From Stephanodiscus triporus (lineage: Eukaryota > Bacillariophyta > Thalassiosirophyceae > Thalassiosirales > Thalassiosiraceae): a stretch of DNA of 18,846 nucleotides. Shown in pieces: positions 9,595 to 17,835 of this stretch. Positions within the stretch are counted from its first letter, which is position 1; every line of letters starts with the position of its first letter. The notes under the pieces were generated by a model. That model had not been told where the DNA came from. It saw only the letters and a program-made list of their open reading frames with translations, and made no database searches. The position numbers and the translations under genes are program-made. Location: the NCBI GenBank assembly GCA_036939755.1, contig JALLAZ010001092.1, forward strand, positions 1 to 18,846, read 5' to 3'.

Positions 9595-9945
9595 CATTTC
9601 CGCCTCATTTCACAGCATTGTCGATCCAATCCAATATTGACTCCACTTGAGTATTCATTGCTCCACAATCATCCCAGGCCCTCTTGTTGTCCTCCATCCA
9701 ACCCACTGCCGACCCATCCAACCGTCCGACTGACCTACAGCCGACCGACCATCCGACTGACCCCACAGTCGATCGACCTACCGTCCTACCTACATCAGAC
9801 CGACCAACCTGTTCCATTACCATTTCCGCCTCATTTCACAGCATTGTCGGTCCAATCCAATATTGACCCCACTTGAATATTCATTGCTCCGCAATCATCC
9901 CAGGCCCTCTAGTTGTCCTCCGTCCGACCCACTGCAGACCTACCG
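9595..9945. repeat. Tandem duplication with 227-bp period
   Basis: ATTTCCGCCTCATTTCACAG starts at 9595 and again at 9822. The next 120 bp or so are nearly identical (including CATTGTCG, TCCAATCCAATATTGAC and CAATCATCCCAGGCCCTCT), after which both copies run into GACC-rich sequence. Open frames across this region are low-complexity artefacts. Confidence 0.85.
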
Positions 9946-10260
9946 ACCAACCGTCCGACCGACCTCCAGACCGTCCGACCGACCCCACAGACGAAAGACC
10001 TACAGTCCGACCTACAGCTGACTGACCTATCTTCTGACCGACCGACCCCACAGACCGAACCCCGACCTGCTGACCAACCAACTGCGACCCCACTGTTTTC
10101 AGGATAACACTCTAGTCTTCTCCGAAATTTCAGAGAAAACAGTTTTCTGTTTTAAACAACAAAACAGTTTTCTGTTTTCAACAAAACAGTTTTCTGTTTT
10201 TAAGTGAAAACAGGACCGACCTACCGACCAGACCTACCGACCCCACAGACAGACCTGACT
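9706..10260. repeat. GACC/GACCTACC-rich minisatellite, interrupted
   Basis: Irregular iterations of CCGACCGACC, GACCTACCGACC and CCCCACAGAC fill most of this stretch. It is broken by the second copy of the 227-bp unit and by the hairpin array at 10103-10212, after which GACC units resume up to about 10260. No gene is visible on either strand. Confidence 0.75.
10103..10212 (+). repeat. Hairpin-motif array, left copy, upstream of the MULE-OTU gene
   Basis: The array starts GATAACACTCTAGTCTTCTC and CGAAATTTC, then has exact ACAGTTTTCTGTTTT cores at 10139, 10164 and 10186. Each core sits in GAAAACAG-TTTT-CTGTTTTC-like context, that is 7-8 bp inverted arms around a TTTT loop. It ends about 70 bp before the transposase ATG. 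The same composite unit recurs at 14149-14726. Confidence 0.85.
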
Positions 10261-10283
10261 GACAACACATTGGACCCCTTGGC

Positions 10284-13200
10284 ATGAGTGACACGCAACA
10301 GATGAAGAAGCCAGATCCTCCGGGGGGTGTTGAGTTTGTTGTTCAAACTGTTAATGCTAGATTTGATTGCTCATCAAGAGGATCAATGTCAACAATGACA
10401 GATCCCTATGGACCCAATCTATNCAGAAGAGGAATATTTTATTGTTCCCCCAAATCCAATGGTCGCAAGAAGAATGAAGGTTGTTGTTTTCAGGCTAGAT
10501 ATCACTGGTGTAACAACACCAAAGGTTTTGTTTTCAGCCGTAGAGCATCCAACCTTTCCCATAACCATCCACTATCCTCCCAACTCACTGTTGTTGATGG
10601 TAGAGAAGTTGTTTATCTTGAAAGTGCCGTGACAGCTGAGGAATATCAGACCATCAAGGAACAGTCTGTATCTCGTGTCAATGTACCTCAGATGCGTGTG
10701 AATCTTGAGGAGTTATTCCCATCACGTAGTTTCTCACCCCCCATGCTTTATCGAATGAGAGACAAATTCCTCAAGGATAAATATGGTGCCGATGGCCATA
10801 ACCTTACAGATCTATTTACGAAAGCTGAAACTATCAAGCAACTAGGCGGCCGTTTTGTAGTTGTTCCCTCAAGCACAGATTTCAGCATTGAGACCATTCA
10901 CTGTCAGACTAAACTGATGGGAGAGTATGCCAGAATATACGGTGATTTCAAGATGGCTGATGGCACTCACAAGATAACCCAGTATGACATGACATTTGTA
11001 TTCTGGATTGTAATCGACTGTTTGTTGAGGTCGAAGTTTGTCGGTTACACTGCCAACTTCACTGAAAATTCAGATGTAATCAATTCAGGGGTAGAAATTT
11101 TCTTCGAAGATAGCATCACCGCTTCTACTCAAGCTCAAGTTGAGCAAAACAAAGTACTTGTAGGTGGCATCCCTGGATATTTTGATCCCTTTGTTGATAA
11201 TGAGGTTGATCTTGTGGCTGTTACAGGCCAACAACAATTGGCATCAGTACAAAGGAACGCAATTGGCTTTATGACAGACGAGGGCTCTGCGTTTCCCCTA
11301 GTTGCGGAGCGTTTTGGTTGGACACATCTATTGGATAGAAGACATTTTGCAACTCAAATTCTTTCTGCCTGGCATGGACTCTCCGATCCCAAGCAATTCC
11401 AATCCGATGTCTACAAGATCTTAGATACGCCATGTGTTGCAACTATGAATTTGTTGCTGAAGCAAGCTCTTTCCAAGTACCGCACTGATAAGGCTCAATC
11501 TTTCCTCAAGAAAATCGTCAACAAGCAACATCAACTTTGCTATTGTCATACCTGCCGTACCTTTACTGCAGGGCATGTTTCTGACCAGAGAATGGAAGAG
11601 GGCATGGCTGCTATCAAGGCAAATGGAAAATTGAAAGGTATGCTTAGTGAATGTAATTATGGGGAAGCTGTTTCTAGAATAAGCCAGTGTGCAAGAGATC
11701 AAGATATTCATGCACTGAAAGAGTTACAAAATATACGTCAGCAACATGCTAAGGTTGGATTGAGATATTCCGATGCACTGAATAAATCAAAGATTGCTGC
11801 TATGAAGTATTCCTTTGTTGAGAGCAGTACTCAAGTATGTGGCAATCAGTTAACAGTGAAAGAAAGCAAGTCTAGCACTGTTACATGTCTTGTGAACCTT
11901 GATACGAAAATATCATGGCGAGGCAAAGATTTTCAAATTGTAACTGGTACTTGTTCTTATTACACCTCAACTTGGATGATTTGCCCATGTGCATGTGCGG
12001 CCATGCAGCGATTTGGGAGGGACATTGACAAGATAGAAAATGTCCATCCATTCTACCGTGTATGGTATCACCCGTTATGGAAAGAAGCCTTGAAAAATAT
12101 CCAACTAGCTGATTACAAGGATTCTCCCTTTTATTCGTCACCACTATCCAATCCCAAGATTAGCAATGTGGTGGATACAGTCCTTTGTCCAATAACAGAA
12201 GATACTATGCAACATCTCAATTCCGAAATCTTTGCAAAGATTGAAATGTATGGAAACATCACTGAGGCTCAAAGAATTGCCAAGATGAGGCAGCACTTCC
12301 ACTGCCTTGAAAAGATAGCTGTGAAGAGTGTACACTCAACCAAATTGGCTATCACAAGTATCATTGAGATTACTAATCGCCTTGGATCATTATCACTAAC
12401 CTCAACTAACTCAAATCTCCATGCAAACACCACAGCTATTGACAAGGCAAGAAATCGTCACCTGAAATACTCACTACAAAATGCGTCTATCCTGAACTAT
12501 ATGAAGAGGAAGTCCGAATCTATGTCGGATGGGAAATTAGGAACAGCAGGGGGGAGCACATTATCCAAGAAAAAAAGAAACAATTGTACTATCTGCCGTG
12601 ATGTTTTTAAAATGCCAGAAGATATATATTCTACACACCGTGGGAATTCCTCAAAATGTCCCAATAATAAGAATAATATGCCATCAAAGAAATCTAAGTT
12701 GGATCAAACAGTCAAATCCGAACCAAGCACTCAGGATATTCCTGTCTCTGTTGATAAAAATGATGAAGAAAGTGAGACTATATCTAACAACAATGACCAA
12801 AATGAGTCTGATTCGGACAATGATTTATCAACATACACCAATGCTCACACCTATGTTGAGGACTCTTTTGCATTCATGGATAGGAAACGAAGCAACGAAC
12901 CCATCCATCCTGGAGATGTCATTGAATATTATTCGCCAGGTGGTGTAGCTGGTGACAAGAGATGGCTACGTCATGCGACAGTTGAGGCTGTAGATCCTGT
13001 AAATTCATATATGCCCCTTGTCCTCGATAATTCAGAAGGTATTCCTAGCACCACTTCTGTGAAACGCATTCGTATATTGAAGGACAATATACTTGTGGAT
13101 CATCCTGGGATTTATAGGTCACTTGATCAGTTCAAAATGAAGAAACAAGGGAAAACAACAACAGGGGATGTCATGACCAGAAATGCTGCAGACTTCAAAG

Positions 13201-14060
13201 GAAGAATAAAACAACATATAAGACAGGGAATGGAAACATGTACAAAAGAGGGAGGATTAGCAATTGTGGACATATTTCATAATAAGCTATTTAGTGGTAA
13301 CAAAGACATGGAATCAGCAGATGTGTCTGCTGTACCAGCTGTGGAGTATCAAAGTCATCACCAGACGTTTGACCAAGGAATGGCAATAATGCATGTATAT
13401 GGACATGTCAAAGATGTTCCAGGGGATGGCAGTTGTGGTTACCATGCCCTTATTTTATTACTACAGAGAATGGATATTATAGACAAGAACATACTTGTTG
13501 GACAATTTCGAAGGAATATCCATAATCATATTCAGAAGCACATGGCAAAGTTTACAGGTGCAGATGGTGGTACATGTGTGTACGAAGAATATACTTGGGG
13601 CCAATCAGACAAAAATTTAAAAAAAGCACGTAATCCGATGGTCCGTAGAGAGAGATTCATGACAACAGAAGTTATGAGGGGGATTTGGGATAGGAAGACT
13701 GACTTTTCCAAGTCTGTCTCACAAATATATTGGATGGATGCCACATATTTACTTCCAGTCATTACTCACATGTACATGATCCCAAGTCTTGTCCTGTACG
13801 ATATTCGTAAACTGATTGATGGAACTAGATACTTCACAACATATGTCTACAGTTATGATCCTGTGAGTTGCTGTGTATCTCGAGACATAAGAGATGGATT
13901 CATCCATGACGTTCGTCCAAGTGGGAGTGCATGCATTGTTTTCATTGATGATAGAAGTCATTACATGCTGTTCCATCATTATGACACCGACAGTGAGCTA
14001 TCTCAATCAGATAGTTACTATCAACCTTGGAATCCAACACAAATACATTTGTATGAATGA
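10284..14060 (+). CDS. MULE transposase fused to OTU cysteine protease
   Basis: One uninterrupted 1258-residue frame. Residues 50-96 resemble a FAR1/FLYWCH-type zinc DNA-binding region (C54, C67/C68, HNH at 93-95). The Mutator-like catalytic core follows: D226 in KMADGTHK, D332 in GFMTDEGSAF followed by LLDRRHF, and E438 in FTAGHVSDQRMEE, giving a complete DDE set. Residues 557-590 look like a degenerate SWIM zinc finger (CSYYTSTWMICPCAC). Then come basic stretches (KKKR at 762), a possible C2HC knuckle (C768, C771, H785, C792), an acidic linker and a small Tudor/BAH-like region (875-930, IHPGDVIEYYSPGG). The C-terminus (about 1037-1230) is an OTU protease-like domain: C1051 in DGSCGYHAL and H1226 in SHYMLF. 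OTU domains remove ubiquitin-type modifiers; MULE fusions with such proteases are known. Codon 47 contains the window's only N. Hairpin arrays lie on both sides. Confidence 0.88.
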   Translation: MSDTQQMKKPDPPGGVEFVVQTVNARFDCSSRGSMSTMTDPYGPNLXRRGIFYCSPKSNGRKKNEGCCFQARYHWCNNTKGFVFSRRASNLSHNHPLSSQLTVVDGREVVYLESAVTAEEYQTIKEQSVSRVNVPQMRVNLEELFPSRSFSPPMLYRMRDKFLKDKYGADGHNLTDLFTKAETIKQLGGRFVVVPSSTDFSIETIHCQTKLMGEYARIYGDFKMADGTHKITQYDMTFVFWIVIDCLLRSKFVGYTANFTENSDVINSGVEIFFEDSITASTQAQVEQNKVLVGGIPGYFDPFVDNEVDLVAVTGQQQLASVQRNAIGFMTDEGSAFPLVAERFGWTHLLDRRHFATQILSAWHGLSDPKQFQSDVYKILDTPCVATMNLLLKQALSKYRTDKAQSFLKKIVNKQHQLCYCHTCRTFTAGHVSDQRMEEGMAAIKANGKLKGMLSECNYGEAVSRISQCARDQDIHALKELQNIRQQHAKVGLRYSDALNKSKIAAMKYSFVESSTQVCGNQLTVKESKSSTVTCLVNLDTKISWRGKDFQIVTGTCSYYTSTWMICPCACAAMQRFGRDIDKIENVHPFYRVWYHPLWKEALKNIQLADYKDSPFYSSPLSNPKISNVVDTVLCPITEDTMQHLNSEIFAKIEMYGNITEAQRIAKMRQHFHCLEKIAVKSVHSTKLAITSIIEITNRLGSLSLTSTNSNLHANTTAIDKARNRHLKYSLQNASILNYMKRKSESMSDGKLGTAGGSTLSKKKRNNCTICRDVFKMPEDIYSTHRGNSSKCPNNKNNMPSKKSKLDQTVKSEPSTQDIPVSVDKNDEESETISNNNDQNESDSDNDLSTYTNAHTYVEDSFAFMDRKRSNEPIHPGDVIEYYSPGGVAGDKRWLRHATVEAVDPVNSYMPLVLDNSEGIPSTTSVKRIRILKDNILVDHPGIYRSLDQFKMKKQGKTTTGDVMTRNAADFKGRIKQHIRQGMETCTKEGGLAIVDIFHNKLFSGNKDMESADVSAVPAVEYQSHHQTFDQGMAIMHVYGHVKDVPGDGSCGYHALILLLQRMDIIDKNILVGQFRRNIHNHIQKHMAKFTGADGGTCVYEEYTWGQSDKNLKKARNPMVRRERFMTTEVMRGIWDRKTDFSKSVSQIYWMDATYLLPVITHMYMIPSLVLYDIRKLIDGTRYFTTYVYSYDPVSCCVSRDIRDGFIHDVRPSGSACIVFIDDRSHYMLFHHYDTDSELSQSDSYYQPWNPTQIHLYE

Positions 14061-14096
14061 GCAACAAAGCTGAACTAGATTCCGCATTGTAATAAT

Positions 14097-14102
14097 AATA
14101 AA
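14097..14102 (+). terminator. Possible poly(A) signal of the MULE-OTU gene
   Basis: An AATAAA hexamer in an AT-rich run lies 37 bp after the stop. Hexamer use in this lineage is uncertain, so this is only a plausible site. Confidence 0.4.
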
Positions 14103-14148
14103 TAATTCTAATTGATGATAGGTTGTTATTGTTATAACTCAAAAATTA

Positions 14149-14726
14149 CAGAGAAAACAGTTTTCTGTTTTCAAAAAAACTGTTCTGTGTTTACAAAACA
14201 GTTTTCTGTTTTCAAAATAGTTTTCTGTTTTTGAGTGAAAACAGTATCCTGTTTCCAGATAACACCCCAGTATTCTCCGAAATTTCATAGAAAACGGTTT
14301 TCTGTTTTCGACAAACTTAAAACAGTTTTCTGTTTTCAACAAAACAGTTTTCTGTTTTCAAAACAGATTTCTGTTTTCCAGTGAAAATAGTATCCTGTTT
14401 TCCAGATAACACCCAAGTATTCTCCGAAATTTCCGAGAAAACAGTTTTCTGTTTTCAACAAACTAAAAACAGTTTTCTGTTTCCAACTAAACAGTTTTCT
14501 GTTTTGTTGATAACACCCAAGTATTCTCCGAAAATTCATAGAATCAGTTCTCTGTTTTCAACGTTTTCAACTAAACAGTCAACAAACTAAAAACAGTTTT
14601 CTGTTTTCAACTAAAGAGTTTTGTATTCTGTTTTGTTCAAAACAGTATTCTGTTTTGAACAAAACAGAAAATTCTCCTAAATAGCTTTATGTTTTCAAGA
14701 CTGAAAACACTTTTCTGTTTTCACCA
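14149..14726 (+). repeat. Hairpin-motif array, central copy, between convergent genes
   Basis: Exact ACAGTTTTCTGTTT cores occur at 14157, 14198, 14322, 14344, 14441, 14469, 14491 and 14593, with many variants. A larger unit starting GATAACACC and containing TATTCTCCGAAA begins at 14258, 14404 and 14509 (spacing 146 and 105 bp). Orientation is the same as in the left array. Several open frames on minus here are only the repeat read as KTVFCF-like peptides. Confidence 0.9.
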
Positions 14727-14793
14727 GGACATACTTACACTAGCATAAAATCACTGAGGACTGAAATATAAATAGGAACTTCATTTAATAATA

Positions 14794-15924
14794 CTATACT
14801 TTTCTGATGGCACTGAATGACATTTCAATACCATTCTTCAATGCTGCCCATCCCACACGTGGAACTAGACCAAACACTGGGTGTTGAACTTGATTAGCAG
14901 TCATTTCAGAGATAGTTCTTTGGGATGTAAACTCTATAGATTCCAAAATAGGGGGAGAACACTCAGCTGTGATTACTGTGTGTAGGGAATCATAGTTCCA
15001 ACACTTCTTTAAAGGGTATGAATGCCAATCATACACATAGTGAACACTCTCTACCATACTTTCAGATAACGCTTTGAAACAGTCACTGGATGCGATTGAG
15101 AGCTTGTGTAGGTTCTTGGTGGGACAAGGATGCTGGAACAAAATTACTAACTGTAATTTTGTACTTTGCTTAATGACTTGGAGCAAAGAGTACAAACAGA
15201 CAGACATATCATGCTTGTGGTAAATGATGTTGTTGACCTTTTTTGAAAGTAGAAACTTCAACGCAAAGTGAGAGGAATAGAATGACCGTTTATCAACATC
15301 AAGACAAATGCACATCTCTTCTGAATGCATTTCCGTCTCTGCAATACCAGCACCGACTGACACAACAATCCTGTTGAACCTGGAGAGAGCAGAGTACTTG
15401 GAAACGAAGTTGACTATGGTGTCAATGCAGTCGAAGGTATGATCCTTCATGTGTCTGCAAGTAGTCTCGAATCGTATGATATTGTCTGGAGAACTTGCTT
15501 GCATGACCCGTAGCTGGTTGTTGACTTCATAGTAGGTATTCATGATGGGATAAGACAAGGCTGAAACCCCTCTCCTGTAGGTGGAGTTTGCCGATAATTG
15601 ATAGTCAATTCTTGCATGGAATGAATTTTCAGATAATACAGAGAACTCTTTCGGATCTATTCTCTCATACGATAATATTGAGTTGTCCATGTTCAGTATA
15701 TGCAAAAACTTGCACCCTTTGAAGAATTGAGTTTCTTTTTTGGATGAAAAGATGTTTTTCTGCACACTCTCTTTAAAAGATGACATGTCTATCACAAGGA
15801 CCCCAATAAACCTAATGAATTCAGGGTATACATCATATCCACAAATGTTAGACAGGCCATCTCTCTTGAATCTTGAGAGTGCCCAGGAACATGCCTCAGT
15901 CGGGGTCCCAAAAAAGTGTGGCAT
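14794..15924 (-). CDS. Methyltransferase-like protein of the candidate element
   Basis: From the first in-frame ATG (15924) the protein has 376 residues; the frame stays open to 15963. I recognise no named family, but the order of motifs fits a class I S-adenosylmethionine-dependent methyltransferase fold. There is a hydrophobic strand with a glycine loop, IVVSVGAGIAETE (about 186-198), then an acidic strand end, CICLDVD (205-211), then NIIYHKHDMSV, and LVILFQHPCP (259-268) in the motif IV position. The substrate is unknown. The N-terminal half (1-170) shows no domain I know. The gene lies about 140 bp downstream of the dioxygenase gene on the same strand and converges on the MULE gene. CTATACAG just upstream of the frame could be a splice acceptor, so a 5' exon is possible. 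The fold call is by eye and moderate in strength; that the frame is a gene is more certain. Confidence 0.62.
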   Translation of the reverse strand: MPHFFGTPTEACSWALSRFKRDGLSNICGYDVYPEFIRFIGVLVIDMSSFKESVQKNIFSSKKETQFFKGCKFLHILNMDNSILSYERIDPKEFSVLSENSFHARIDYQLSANSTYRRGVSALSYPIMNTYYEVNNQLRVMQASSPDNIIRFETTCRHMKDHTFDCIDTIVNFVSKYSALSRFNRIVVSVGAGIAETEMHSEEMCICLDVDKRSFYSSHFALKFLLSKKVNNIIYHKHDMSVCLYSLLQVIKQSTKLQLVILFQHPCPTKNLHKLSIASSDCFKALSESMVESVHYVYDWHSYPLKKCWNYDSLHTVITAECSPPILESIEFTSQRTISEMTANQVQHPVFGLVPRVGWAALKNGIEMSFSAIRKV

Positions 15925-16033
15925 GGAAGGAAAGGACCATCCACTGTATAGTGGATAATACAATTTCTTTCTGCTTCTACCTGTGTGGTCTTGGGATACA
16001 GAAATATATTAGGATAACAATATCAAAAGAGAC

Positions 16034-16039
16034 TTTATT
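16034..16039 (-). terminator. Possible poly(A) signal of the dioxygenase-like gene
   Basis: AATAAA on the minus strand, about 26 bp after the stop codon at 16065. Its position between the two minus-strand genes suggests separate transcripts, though this is not proof. Confidence 0.4.
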
Positions 16040-16064
16040 AAAACACATATACTCAAAAGAAATA

Positions 16065-17321
16065 TTACACACTTCTCAGTGTTCTACCTCCATCATCATC
16101 CTCCATCTCTTGATCTTCATCCTCTCCACCTGTTTGAGTAGCAAATCCAATAGTGGAATTTTCATCATAACTTGACCAGTTATATTTTGTCACCTTGTTG
16201 TGCGGAATGTGACTAAGATCACTTGCCATATAGGCAAACACACGAAATTTGGTTTCATCAGAATCATTTTCCCCTCCTGAATGAAGACAAGCATTGGTGA
16301 AAATGATCCCATGGCCAGCTGGTACTAGAACGGTAATCATGTCCTTCCTGGTAAGAGTAAGATGAGGCAGGTAAATAAAATTGAATGCATCCAACCCAAG
16401 AATGATTGAGACAGGTCTCTGATCTGCTGGAATATCATTGTAAAATTTTGGGTAGTCTGAGTGCAACTTATGGTCATGACCTTCATACTGTGATGGACAG
16501 CGAGGCAAACTCATTAAGGCACCGTACTTGACATGCTGAAGAGTGGGGTACTTTGCTTGCACAATTGCAACTAGTGGAGACATCACCCGTTCAACCAAAC
16601 TGTTGACTGTGGGTTGGGCACTGAGATCAAGGACAAATTTACGTAGAGATGTACCCCTGAACTTACCGCCAGTAAGTCCATCCCACTTGATTCTTCTGGA
16701 CGAGAGTGCTTCTTTAACAGCTTTACGTTTCTCTTCAGTCAGCACGTCCACGAAAGTGATAGACGGAGAAATCATCTCAAATGCAGGACGAGTATCCTGG
16801 TACCCTAAATCCATCGTCTGGATTGAGTTCAAACAACCACATTCGTGGAAAGGAGGTGGGAGTTGGGGGGAAGACAAGGTGCCTGCACCAGTTAGCTGGA
16901 CAAACAGAGTTCCAGGACAGTTGACGAATTTTGGTTCAATTTCCATTTTCAAGTAGGCTGTTTTTACAGCATAGCGGTTAGTCCATGTTTTGTTTGGGTG
17001 TCTGTATCTTGTGCACTTGAAGATGAAACCATTTTTGTTTTGGAAATAATAGCGATAGTTGACGCCTTTGTAGTTGAGATATCCATCATGATTTTTGACT
17101 AGGCCTGGAAGTATTTTTGTGATGTAGTGCTGCCTGAGTTCATTGGCAAGTGCATCCTTCGTCTTGTCCTGGCGTGCACATACATTGTACTCTTGTAATT
17201 GGGCAGTGAGGTCCTTCTTTGACATGGAAAGGAAATCAGGAACTTGTAGTGGAGGAGTGTGCTGTAGCTGATCTGCTACTGCATCCCCAGACAAACTGTT
17301 TTTGTTGGATTGCTTAGCCAT
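16065..17321 (-). CDS. 2-oxoglutarate/Fe(II) dioxygenase-like protein with SAP-like and zinc-binding N-terminus
   Basis: The 418-residue protein from ATG 17321 has the iron-binding triad of this superfamily: HSD in HDHKLHSDYP (H287, D289) and the distal His in ACLHSGGEN (H347). KFRVFAYMAS supplies the Arg (R360) that usually contacts 2-oxoglutarate. Strand-like VSIILGLDAFNFIYL and VLVPAGHGIIFTNA complete the double-stranded beta-helix signature. Residues about 32-66 (LSMSKKDLTAQLQEYNV...) look like a SAP DNA-binding helix pair. A zinc-site-like region follows (C103, C135, H159, C161) with a FLYWCH/WRKY-GCM1 flavour. This suggests oxidation of nucleic acid or chromatin protein, but the substrate is unknown. 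The C-terminus is acidic. The frame extends to ATG 17432, but those 37 residues are low-complexity, abut the hairpin array and have a poorer start context than AACATGG at 17321. Confidence 0.75.
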   Translation of the reverse strand: MAKQSNKNSLSGDAVADQLQHTPPLQVPDFLSMSKKDLTAQLQEYNVCARQDKTKDALANELRQHYITKILPGLVKNHDGYLNYKGVNYRYYFQNKNGFIFKCTRYRHPNKTWTNRYAVKTAYLKMEIEPKFVNCPGTLFVQLTGAGTLSSPQLPPPFHECGCLNSIQTMDLGYQDTRPAFEMISPSITFVDVLTEEKRKAVKEALSSRRIKWDGLTGGKFRGTSLRKFVLDLSAQPTVNSLVERVMSPLVAIVQAKYPTLQHVKYGALMSLPRCPSQYEGHDHKLHSDYPKFYNDIPADQRPVSIILGLDAFNFIYLPHLTLTRKDMITVLVPAGHGIIFTNACLHSGGENDSDETKFRVFAYMASDLSHIPHNKVTKYNWSSYDENSTIGFATQTGGEDEDQEMEDDDGGRTLRSV

Positions 17322-17429
17322 GTTGATGTGGTAGATACTTGAGTAAAAGGTTGGATTGAGCGAAGAGGAGGAGGTGGTGGTGAGTAACTGGAAGAAAGTA
17401 AACATGCAGATGCTATGCAGATGCACCGC

Positions 17430-17835
17430 CATGGAGATGACAACAGAAAACTGTTTTCAATGGAGATAACAACAGAAAACTGTTTTCAAAATTCAGATGA
17501 GATGAACAGAAATGGAGATGAAAACAGTAAACTGTTTTCAAAATGAATAGAGATGACAACAGAAAACTGTTATCAAAATGCAGAGCAGAAGATGCACAGA
17601 GACATGGAGATAAAAACAGAAAACTGTTTTCAAAATGCATGGAGATGACAACAGAAAACTGTTTTCAAAATGCAGAGTTGGGACACCGGCCGAAAAAATC
17701 GTCAGCGCTTCTGCGTGGGCCCGGTTCATGGTGGGGGGTGTCAAAAAACACCGGCTACCAACACTTGAGGGTGGTTGGCAGGGTGGTTGGTTGCACAGAC
17801 TTGGAGATGAAAACAGAGAACTGTTTTCAGTTTGC
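17430..17835 (-). repeat. Hairpin-motif array, right copy, inverted, upstream of the dioxygenase-like gene
   Basis: The reverse complement of the left-array core (ACAGAAAACTGT) occurs exactly at 17443, 17472, 17559, 17616 and 17651, with variants at about 17524 and 17813. A local unit, ATGGAGATGACAACAGAAAA followed by CTGTTTTCAAAATGCA, recurs at irregular spacing. Read on the minus strand the motif has the same orientation relative to the downstream gene as the left array has to the MULE gene. The part from 17677 to 17775 is a different repeat. Confidence 0.85.

Noticed and set aside
9605..10107. Several open frames in the GACC region on both strands
   Set aside because: They only translate the minisatellite (VGRSVGRT- or RPTDLQ-like repeats).
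12598..12948. 116-residue + strand frame inside the MULE-OTU gene
   Set aside because: It lies wholly in an alternative frame of the 1258-residue protein.
14139..14590. Open frames within the central array encoding KTENCF/KTVFC-like peptides
   Set aside because: They are translations of the hairpin repeat and lack any coding signal.
14149..14726. CRISPR-like array
   Set aside because: The spacing is irregular, the repeats are short and palindromic, no unique spacers of constant length occur, and the setting is eukaryotic.
17322..17432. 37-residue N-terminal extension of the dioxygenase-like protein
   Set aside because: Low-complexity sequence at the edge of the hairpin array with a weaker start context than the ATG at 17321; kept only as an alternative.
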